Below are positions 25,629-32,598 of a stretch of 55,912 nt of DNA, in pieces (the first letter of the stretch is position 1; every line of letters starts with the position of its first letter). This DNA is from JBBQXY01 sp051004815 (GTDB lineage Bacteria; Chloroflexota; Ktedonobacteria; Ktedonobacterales; Ktedonobacteraceae). A model generated the notes under the pieces. The model was not told the DNA's origin and did no database searches. It saw only the letters and a list, made by a program, of their open reading frames with translations. Both the position numbers and the translations under genes were made by a program. The stretch covers positions 1 to 55,912 of the forward strand of contig JBPCJY010000255.1 of the NCBI GenBank assembly GCA_051004815.1. The letters run 5' to 3'.

Positions 25629-26513
25629 ATGACAGTATTCCAAAATTTTGGACAAGCAATACTCAGTGCTCTTGGACATGCACTTGACGTACTGCTTGTA
25701 TTCATTCCTTTGTTGCTCGGCTTTCTCGTCATTCTGTTAGTTGGTTACATTATTGCAAGTGTTGTAAGCAAGGCGGTGGTGTTCCTCTTGCGCAAAATCG
25801 GCTTTGATCGACTGGCTCAGCGCGTTGGCCTGACCCGCATGGAACAGCGCATGGGTGTGAAGTTAGACCCGGCAGGCGTGCTTGGGAAGATCGTTTTCTG
25901 GTTCCTCTTCCTCATCTTCCTGGTACCCGCCACAAATGCGCTTGGGTTAACCTCCGTTAGTGGCATTCTGAACACGCTCATTGCCTACATCCCGAATGTG
26001 TTTGTCGCTATTCTCGTACTTTTCCTTGGCACACTGGGTGCTACTTTCGTAGCAGACATAGTACGTGGGGCGACATCCAGCACAAACATTGGCAATCCCA
26101 ACATTTTCGCGAACATCGCTCGCTGGGCCATTATTGGCTTTGCCGCGTTGATCGCTCTTGAGCAGTTGCAGATCGCTCCTGCGCTCATTAACGAACTGTT
26201 TGCCGCTATCGTTGGTGGTGCTGCCATTGCCTTCGGTCTCGCTTTTGGACTTGGTGGTCAAGACAGTGCTCGCCGATGGCTGAGTCGTGGCGAAAGCACG
26301 GTGAGCAGTGCCGCTTCACAGATTCAGGCACAACAGGCACAACAGAACATGCACCAGGCCAATGCCAATCCGCAGTACCAGACTGGCCAGGTGCCGACAC
26401 AGCAGGCGGGTACGGCTTATCCGCAGCAGCCAGCCTATCCCCAGGCCCAGCAACCCTATACTGACTCAACCTCAACTATGCAAAATCCGTATAACCGTCC
26501 GCCAACACACTAA
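25629..26513 (+). CDS. mechanosensitive-channel-like TM-helix membrane protein
   Basis: A 294-residue membrane protein with about five helices in residues 10-215. Two repeats of the conserved TM-helix type found before MscS domains are visible: LLLGFLVILLVGYIIASVV and ILVLFLGTLGATFVADIV, and the helix ending AIAFGLAFGLGGQDSARRWL resembles the MscS pore-lining segment. The cytoplasmic beta domain of MscS is missing; instead the C-terminus (about 225-294) is a soluble Gln/Pro/Ala-rich tail. Function is therefore unknown but channel-like. I use the ATG at 25629, preceded by AAAGGGG; the frame extends 21 codons upstream without a ribosome site. Confidence 0.85.
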   Translation: MTVFQNFGQAILSALGHALDVLLVFIPLLLGFLVILLVGYIIASVVSKAVVFLLRKIGFDRLAQRVGLTRMEQRMGVKLDPAGVLGKIVFWFLFLIFLVPATNALGLTSVSGILNTLIAYIPNVFVAILVLFLGTLGATFVADIVRGATSSTNIGNPNIFANIARWAIIGFAALIALEQLQIAPALINELFAAIVGGAAIAFGLAFGLGGQDSARRWLSRGESTVSSAASQIQAQQAQQNMHQANANPQYQTGQVPTQQAGTAYPQQPAYPQAQQPYTDSTSTMQNPYNRPPTH

Positions 26514-26546
26514 GGTTGGTTTAACCGGATATTATCCGTTTCATAG

Positions 26547-26590
26547 AGTGCCTGCAACATGTCTCCACAAAGGAGCACGTTGCAGGCACT
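26547..26590 (+). terminator. hairpin terminator
   Basis: A 12-bp perfect stem (26547-26558 with 26579-26590) encloses a smaller TCTCC/GGAG pairing, followed by TTTCATT. It begins 33 bases after the stop of the membrane protein gene. Confidence 0.65.
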
Positions 26591-26765
26591 TTCATTATCT
26601 GTGAGCTACCCTGGCATTCCATTTTTGCTATTTCATCAGGTATACTATTTTCAGTTACTATGCTCCCTGGTTGAGCTTGCCATCATGTATCCTTGTATAG
26701 GCACAGACTTACTTGTTTGCCCACTTGCCCACACCATTCTGCGATAGCAAAGAAGGAGAAAGACC

Positions 26766-28211
26766 TTGACCGAAATCCTCAAACCGACGCGTAGTATTTG
26801 TTCTATTTGTGGTGAGATCGTACCTGCGACATACGAAGTACGCGACAATGAACAAGTATTTTTCACGCGCAGTTGCCCCTCTCATGGCGTGGTAGAAACC
26901 GATCTTGGTTTTCATGCCGCCTACTACCGTAAGTCATTTGATGTTGAAAAGGTCATGGTTGAACGCTATGGCGATGGTGGAGACACGGATATTTCCAAGG
27001 GGCTTTCGCCATTCCCGCTACGCAAACCTGCTGGTCTGGCAATTCTGGAAGTGACTGAACGTTGCAATTTGACCTGTCCAATGTGTTATGCATACTCTAG
27101 CCCTTCTGAGCGTGACTACTCGCTGGAAGAGATTGAGACGCGCCTTGACCAATTGATTGCGGTTGAAGGTAAGGGCATATCACTGCAAATATCCGGTGGT
27201 GAGCCATCGGTGCGCAAAGACCTGGATAAGATTGCCGCGATGGTCAAACGTAAGGGCTTCGGGCAATTGGAAATGGTCAGTAATGGTATTCGCCTGGCAC
27301 GCGAACCCGAATTTGCTGGAAAGTTGGTCGAATGGGGTTTCACCTCGGTCTACTTGCAATTCGATAGTACCCGTCCGGAGGATATTTTCAAGTTACGGGG
27401 AGAAGATCTGTGGGATGTGCGCGTGAAAGCCATTGCCGCGCTGGAGCGCGTCAAGCTGCCATCAACGCTGGCCGTCGCGCTCTATGATGGCCTCAACAGC
27501 GACCAGATTTCCGCTATCATCCATTTCGCCTGGCAACACCCTGATACGGTTTGTGCTATTGCTTTCCAGGCTGCCACCCCCTTTGGTCGTTTTGAAGTCA
27601 ACAAAGATGAGGCCAACCCTGATGTAGCACCGCCTCCTGCTCCGCGTAAATTACGCATGCCAGAAATTCTCCAACTCATCGAGGAACAGACCGGCATAGC
27701 AGAGGATCTTTTCTTCCCGGTTGGCGAAGGTTCGCCGCTGTGTAACACGTTCTCGCTACTCAAGTACACCAAAGAGGGCTATAAACCTATCGCTCCCAAC
27801 TTCACGCTGAAAGAGTTTATGGAGGTGATGGGACCACGCCCCAATATGACGTTGCGTATGCTCACGCGAGGACGGGCTGCCATTCTGCCACAGATTGTCT
27901 CCAATATCGGTGGCAGCCTTAAGCTGATGAAGACGCTCTGGCCCCACATTGGCACCGATCCTTCGTTCTGGACCAGCCGCAAGACACTGACGCTTTTCGT
28001 CAAGCCGTTTATGGACGAAAGCGATATCGATATGAGTCGCATTGAACGCTGCTGCTTCCACAATGCATCGCCACGAGGCGTCATGTCGTTTTGCGCATTA
28101 AATGTAAGGATGCGTCCTGCGCAGCCCCATGCCGAGGAAAAAGCCTTTATTCCTCTGCCCACACGCCGTGCGAAACCGCAGACTGTTACAGCCGAGGCCA
28201 TTACGCCGTAA
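26766..28211 (+). CDS. radical SAM protein related to tetraether-lipid synthase (Tes)
   Basis: A 481-residue radical SAM enzyme. A zinc-ribbon-like N-terminus (SICSICGE ... RSCPSHG, residues 12-40) precedes the radical SAM cluster motif CNLTCPMC near residue 100 and the SAM-binding ISGGEPSVRKDL. The C-terminus has a second cysteine group in CCFHNASPRGVMSFCALN. This arrangement recalls the archaeal Tes family (MJ0619-like), which joins lipid chains, but the extra cysteine cluster of Tes between the ribbon and the SAM motif is absent. The substrate is unknown. The start is TTG, supported by GAAGGAG seven bases upstream. A hairpin separates it from a GT2 gene downstream. Confidence 0.82.
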   Translation: MTEILKPTRSICSICGEIVPATYEVRDNEQVFFTRSCPSHGVVETDLGFHAAYYRKSFDVEKVMVERYGDGGDTDISKGLSPFPLRKPAGLAILEVTERCNLTCPMCYAYSSPSERDYSLEEIETRLDQLIAVEGKGISLQISGGEPSVRKDLDKIAAMVKRKGFGQLEMVSNGIRLAREPEFAGKLVEWGFTSVYLQFDSTRPEDIFKLRGEDLWDVRVKAIAALERVKLPSTLAVALYDGLNSDQISAIIHFAWQHPDTVCAIAFQAATPFGRFEVNKDEANPDVAPPPAPRKLRMPEILQLIEEQTGIAEDLFFPVGEGSPLCNTFSLLKYTKEGYKPIAPNFTLKEFMEVMGPRPNMTLRMLTRGRAAILPQIVSNIGGSLKLMKTLWPHIGTDPSFWTSRKTLTLFVKPFMDESDIDMSRIERCCFHNASPRGVMSFCALNVRMRPAQPHAEEKAFIPLPTRRAKPQTVTAEAITP

Positions 28212-28228
28212 ACATCGTTCAGGCTATC

Positions 28229-28265
28229 GATTGTGAAGGGCATCGCATTGATGCCCTTCACAATC
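28229..28265 (+). terminator. strong hairpin between radical SAM and GT2 genes
   Basis: A perfect 16-bp stem (28229-28244 with 28250-28265) with a five-base loop is followed by AGGTTTTCG. The short T run makes it a possible terminator or attenuator; it lies just before the ribosome site of the next gene. Confidence 0.75.
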
Positions 28266-28295
28266 AGGTTTTCGCGTTCAGATGTGGAGAATGAC

Positions 28296-28979
28296 ATGCA
28301 TTTTTCCATCATTGTGCCGGTGCTCAACGAAGCGGCAGTGCTAGAAAGCCACCTTGCCCACCTCATCGTACAATGCGCCCATCTTGATGGCGAATTGCTG
28401 ATTGTTGATGGCGGCAGCAGCGATAGTTCCATGGCGATAGCCGAACGCTATGGTCGCGTTATTTGTTCCCCGCGTGGTCGCGCCAGACAGATGAATGCTG
28501 GTGCCGCGGCGGCGCATGGAGATGTGCTTATTTTTCTGCACGCCGATACAACTCTGCCGGATGATGCCTTCACTGCCATCGAGCGAGCATTGGCATCGCC
28601 CAAAGTTGTGGGGGGGGCCTTTCGGATCTGCTTCAACTGTGAGAGCTGGCCCTACAGACTTGTCGCCTTTACCACAAATCTGCGTTCACGCGTGCGCACA
28701 TTGTTTACGGGCGATCAGGCCTATTTCATTCGCGCCACCAGTTTCCAAGCAGTCGGTGGCTATCCCGATCAACCGCTGATGGAGGATTTAGAAATTATTG
28801 CACGACTGCGCAAAATCGGCAAAGTCGTTTTATTACCACAATACGTGACAACATCAGCACGGCGACACGAAAAAATTGGTTTGTTACGCAGTGTTCTCTT
28901 CATGTGGTATTTGCGCACGCTGTATCAATGTGGCGTCTCACCCACGCAACTGCAACGGATGTATGTTGATATCCGATAA
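28296..28979 (+). CDS. GT2 glycosyltransferase of the rSAM-associated type (TIGR04283-like)
   Basis: A 227-residue family 2 glycosyltransferase. SIIVPVLNEAAVLESHLAHL begins at residue 4, LLIVDGGSSDSS follows, then GRARQMNAGAAAAHGDVLIF and FLHADT with the DxD-type position, and GDQAYFIR with GGYPDQPLMEDLE. This is the pattern of the group called rSAM/selenodomain-associated transferase 2, often found next to radical SAM genes, as here. The ATG at 28296 is preceded by GGAG six bases upstream; the longer frame starts inside the hairpin. The sugar and acceptor are unknown. Confidence 0.88.
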   Translation: MHFSIIVPVLNEAAVLESHLAHLIVQCAHLDGELLIVDGGSSDSSMAIAERYGRVICSPRGRARQMNAGAAAAHGDVLIFLHADTTLPDDAFTAIERALASPKVVGGAFRICFNCESWPYRLVAFTTNLRSRVRTLFTGDQAYFIRATSFQAVGGYPDQPLMEDLEIIARLRKIGKVVLLPQYVTTSARRHEKIGLLRSVLFMWYLRTLYQCGVSPTQLQRMYVDIR

Positions 28980-29109
28980 GAAAAATGGGCAAGAGAACGC
29001 ACCTATGCTGAGATAGAAGATATGGCAAACTGCGGCTCAGAGGTAGTATGATGTAGTCATAAAGAGAGAAAAAGCACTATCATATCCAAAGTAAAGGAAT
29101 TACGTCGTT

Positions 29110-30495
29110 ATGAATACTCCCCTCACCCCTAACCTGAGTGATATTTTCGCGCATATCGATGAACATGCCCAGGCTTTTTTAGCACGACTGATCGATTATT
29201 TGCGTCGTCCAAGTATCAGTGCTTATGGCGAGGGCATTGGTGAGGTCGCGGAATATATCGCAGGGGTCATGCGCCAGATGGGCCTGGCGGTACAAATCAT
29301 GCCTACCAACGGCTGGCCCATGGTTTTCGGGGAATATACTGTGCGGGCAGATGCGCCGACGGTGTTGCTGTATGGACACTATGATGTCCAACCGCCCGAT
29401 CCATTGGAAGAATGGCTATCGCCACCCTTTGAGCCTACTATCCGCGATGGTCGCCTCTATGCACGCGGTGTAGGTGATAACAAAGGCCAGCACTTTGCCC
29501 AGTTAATGGCCCTGGAATCCCTCCTGGTCTGCCGCAGCACCTTGCCCTGCAATGTCAAAGTGTTGCTTGAAGGCGAGGAGGAGGTGGGCAGCCCACATAT
29601 GTCTGAGTTTATTAGAATGCATCGTGATGTGTTACGGGCTGATCTGGTAATCGTCAGTGACGGACCGGTGCATGAAAATGGGCAGTCAACCATCAGTTAT
29701 GGTGTGCGTGGTGTTCTTGATATTGAACTGCGTGCGCAGGGTGCCAACAGAGATCTCCATTCCGGTCACTGGGGTGGAATCGTTCCCAATCCACTGTGGA
29801 CGCTGGTTCACTTGCTCGCCACGATGAAAAACGAACGCGGTGAAATCACTATCGACGGCTTCTACGATAACGTGCAGCCCCTGACCGAATTAGAACGTCA
29901 GGCCCTGGCAAAACTGCCTATCGATGTGGACGAAATCAAACAATCGCTTGGTCTACGGCACCTCGATGCACCACAGGAACGTGACTACTTTGAACGTCTG
30001 GTAGCCTGGCCTACTCTGACCATCAATGGCATCCATGGTGGTTATGGAGGCCCCGGCTCCAAAACTGTCTTGCCGCGTGAAGCTATTGCCAAGTGCGATA
30101 TTCGGCTGGTCGAGGCGCAGACTGCCGATGAGATACTGGCCAAGATCAAAGCGCATGTCCAACGTCATGCTCCCGAGGTCAGCATCACGAGTTACGGGGG
30201 AATGGACCCCTCGAAAACTCCATTAGATTCGCCTTTTACCGCGCCCTTACGTCAGGCTATTATTGCTGCCCAAGGGACTGCTCCACTGCTCGTACCCGCC
30301 AAGGGAGCCAGTTTGCCTAACTACGTTTTCACCAAAACCCTGGGCATCCCCGCCTTTGGCGTTCCCTACGCCAATGTTGATGAGTCCAATCATGCTCCTA
30401 ATGAGAATATGGAGGTCGCACGCTTCTTTATGGGGATCAAAACTGGTGCCGCCATGCTTTCCTATCTGGGCGCGATGCCAACTCGTACTTTATAG
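29110..30495 (+). CDS. M20-family dipeptidase
   Basis: A dizinc peptidase of the M20 CNDP/PepV-like group, 461 residues. Zinc-ligand and catalytic blocks are clear: LLYGHYDVQPPDPLEEW near residue 92, ARGVGDNKGQ, LLEGEEEVGSPH with the general base, VIVSDGP, and ESNHAPNENM near the C-terminus. The lid (dimerisation) domain spans about residues 190-355. There is no signal peptide, so cytoplasmic dipeptide cleavage is likely. AAAGGAA lies about 13 bases before the ATG. The following membrane protein gene is on the same strand after 99 bases. Confidence 0.93.
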   Translation: MNTPLTPNLSDIFAHIDEHAQAFLARLIDYLRRPSISAYGEGIGEVAEYIAGVMRQMGLAVQIMPTNGWPMVFGEYTVRADAPTVLLYGHYDVQPPDPLEEWLSPPFEPTIRDGRLYARGVGDNKGQHFAQLMALESLLVCRSTLPCNVKVLLEGEEEVGSPHMSEFIRMHRDVLRADLVIVSDGPVHENGQSTISYGVRGVLDIELRAQGANRDLHSGHWGGIVPNPLWTLVHLLATMKNERGEITIDGFYDNVQPLTELERQALAKLPIDVDEIKQSLGLRHLDAPQERDYFERLVAWPTLTINGIHGGYGGPGSKTVLPREAIAKCDIRLVEAQTADEILAKIKAHVQRHAPEVSITSYGGMDPSKTPLDSPFTAPLRQAIIAAQGTAPLLVPAKGASLPNYVFTKTLGIPAFGVPYANVDESNHAPNENMEVARFFMGIKTGAAMLSYLGAMPTRTL

Positions 30496-30594
30496 GGATA
30501 AGCAGGCCCATTGCTCTCACTTGTATGCAAAACTGCTCTTGATGCGTTACAATGGACAGCAGCAGAACAGGACGTAAACGAGGAAGAGCTATGC

Positions 30595-31491
30595 ATGGCA
30601 GATAGTATTGTTCAACCAAGCACTAATGATGCCGACGGGCAAGAAGATAGCAGCGAGCCACGAAAAGAAGATATAGCGCGTGATCAAAAGGTGGAATTAC
30701 CTCATTTGGCACCGGTATTAACACCAGCGATGTCCACTCCGAGAATGGTTATTTGGACACCACGCTTTATTGTGCTATTTACCTTGACGCTTGTCGCCGG
30801 TTTGACTATGAATAGCATGTTGGCACAAGGGTGGGCAAATCATTTCATTGTAGCGGCGTGGGTATCGCTAGGTCATGTAGCTGTAGCTACGGGTTGCTTG
30901 CTCAGTATAATTGTGGTAACGCGCTCGCGATGGTTTCGCCTGGGCGGTATTTTTGGCTGTGCCTGGGCTATCTTTACCAGCATCAACCTGCTCTTGACGC
31001 TAATTACGCTGGACCCTACATCCCCTATTCTGGCTTATGTGAACGTGGCTATTTCGAGCGCATTGCTTGGGACTTATACCTGCTTTTCGCTTGAACAAAC
31101 GCCCTTGACGAGGTGGGATGGCTGGTTCTTCAGTATTGCCTTGCTCGTGAGCCTGTGTGTTCTTTGCCTCAGCTATGTGCTAATGCCTGTAGATAGCCGC
31201 TCGTTGGCCGCAGTTGGAAGCGGTATAGCGGCGACCTGTCTTATACTGAGTATGCTGGTCTGGTGGTTACGCCCCTCGTGCTGGAAAACACAACCTGGTG
31301 CCACATTCCTGCTGGGTGTAATGCCTGCTCTTTTCCTTCTGCTCGCTCTCCCAAACGTGGGGCGAGGACAGACAAATTTTTACCTCACACAGGTGGCTTT
31401 CCTCGCGTTCCTGCTGGGAGTTATGCGCGTGTTGCAAGGTGAGATGCGCAAAAAGCGGCCACCATATCATTTTGGGAAAAACATACGCTAA
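30595..31491 (+). CDS. multi-pass membrane protein of unknown function
   Basis: A 298-residue protein with a charged N-terminal tail (about 55 residues, rich in Asp, Glu and Lys) and seven or eight membrane helices, ending with the basic tail MRKKRPPYHFGKNIR. No family was recognised. The ATG at 30595 follows GAGGAAG by about nine bases; the open frame upstream overlaps nothing useful. Its last 12 codons lie inside the left copy of the 38-bp inverted repeat, and its stop overlaps the stop of the converging recombinase gene by four bases. Confidence 0.8.
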   Translation: MADSIVQPSTNDADGQEDSSEPRKEDIARDQKVELPHLAPVLTPAMSTPRMVIWTPRFIVLFTLTLVAGLTMNSMLAQGWANHFIVAAWVSLGHVAVATGCLLSIIVVTRSRWFRLGGIFGCAWAIFTSINLLLTLITLDPTSPILAYVNVAISSALLGTYTCFSLEQTPLTRWDGWFFSIALLVSLCVLCLSYVLMPVDSRSLAAVGSGIAATCLILSMLVWWLRPSCWKTQPGATFLLGVMPALFLLLALPNVGRGQTNFYLTQVAFLAFLLGVMRVLQGEMRKKRPPYHFGKNIR

Positions 31492-31494
31492 GGA
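31457..31494 (+). repeat. left copy of 38-bp inverted repeat (IR-L)
   Basis: It matches the reverse complement of 37079-37116 at 36 of 38 positions. Its core ATCATTTTGGGAAAAACAT is itself an imperfect dyad around GGG, as expected for a serine recombinase crossover site. It contains the stop codons of both the membrane protein and the recombinase gene. Confidence 0.9.
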
Positions 31495-32195
31495 ATTTGT
31501 CCTTCCGCGAATGCAATGAGTGGCTTTGGCGAGGAGATATTACAGAGCCAGTGCATTCCGAAGACATCGTGTGAGAGTTCCTCACGGAGCTTGCGTCGAT
31601 TGATATACGTGTTGAGAGAGAAATGATTCGGGTACTTGAGGATTTTCGCAATCTTTCGTACAGAGACCCCTAATTGTAGTAGCTCTTCGATGCGTTCTCG
31701 ATCTGCATCAAACTTGCTTTTCTGAATGGTCCCTTTTGGCTTTCCTAGCGTTACCCCCTGGCTTTTCTTCGCGCTTAATGCTTCCTTTGTTCTCATACTG
31801 ATTAAATCGCGCTCCAGTTCTGCCAGAAGAGAAAAAACCGTCACGATAATCTTCGAACTCATATCGTGCTGGCCAGAGCTTATATCGATATTTTGTTTCA
31901 GAGCAAGAAGCCGGATCCCACGCTTGACCAGTTCGTTCACCAGTGCTATTATTTCGGCGGTGTTGCGTCCCAACCTTGAAAGCTCGATGACGATAAGGGT
32001 ATCTCCTTCCTCTAATCTTTGCAACACTTCATCAATACGCCTTTGCACGGCTGTCTTCCTGCTCGTCATGGTAATGGAAATAAAATCATCAATCTTGATG
32101 TCTTTCAATCTGGATGCCTCAAGGATCTCATGTCTTTGATTTTTGACATCCTGCTTGTCATCGGATACGCGAATATAGGCAAGTGTTTTCCCCAT
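31488..32195 (-). CDS. small serine recombinase (resolvase/invertase family)
   Basis: A 235-residue site-specific recombinase. The catalytic serine is Ser11 in AYIRVSDDKQ; the family blocks EEGDTLIVIELSRLGRNTAEI and SSKIIVTVFSLLAELERDLISMRT follow, with the long E helix. A C-terminal helix-turn-helix (ELLQLGVSVRKIAKILKYPN, then TYINRR) binds DNA. The size fits DNA invertases and resolvases, not large phage integrases. AGGAGACAGAAGG precedes the ATG. The stop codon lies inside IR-L and the DNA between the two repeats includes this gene, so it is the natural candidate for acting on them. A unique tail of about 30 residues follows the HTH. Confidence 0.92.
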   Translation of the reverse strand: MGKTLAYIRVSDDKQDVKNQRHEILEASRLKDIKIDDFISITMTSRKTAVQRRIDEVLQRLEEGDTLIVIELSRLGRNTAEIIALVNELVKRGIRLLALKQNIDISSGQHDMSSKIIVTVFSLLAELERDLISMRTKEALSAKKSQGVTLGKPKGTIQKSKFDADRERIEELLQLGVSVRKIAKILKYPNHFSLNTYINRRKLREELSHDVFGMHWLCNISSPKPLIAFAEGQIP

Positions 32196-32598
32196 GTTTC
32201 CTTCTGTCTCCTCTTAACCTTTTTACATCCGCAAAGAGTATACAGTTTGTTGTGGTTTTATGCAAGATATGACGTGCCAAAGTGTAGGTGCCATAACGGT
32301 CGTTTTCACCTCTACACATCTTCCCTTTCCGCCATAGACGAATGAGGGATCACCGCAATATCCGGGGAAAAACAGACGCGAAGGATCTGACCGGTAAAAA
32401 AGATGCTCAATTGACGACGCTAAGCCACCTTTGTTCGTAAGAGTCGATGTTGGCCTCACACTCCTGCTTTTTTTCGCCTCTAGACAGAGCATATCTGTAC
32501 CTGTGGTAAGGCTAAGATCTTTGGGAAACTCTGAGAGGAGCAATAAATGATGTATCAGAGCAACCTCGTCGTGGTGAGGCCGCCATGATGCGTGTCCC
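32196..32598. other. 403-base region without a recognised gene
   Basis: Between the recombinase and permease B. One minus-strand frame (32621-32223, 132 codons) overlaps the permease end, has no family I recognise and has no ribosome site, so I do not call it. The stretch may be remnant mobile DNA. The recombinase promoter should lie here; none is clear. Confidence 0.4.

Noticed and set aside
27779..28432. 217-codon minus-strand frame across the radical SAM and GT2 genes
   Set aside because: It is antisense to two genes with clear motifs and crosses the hairpin between them.
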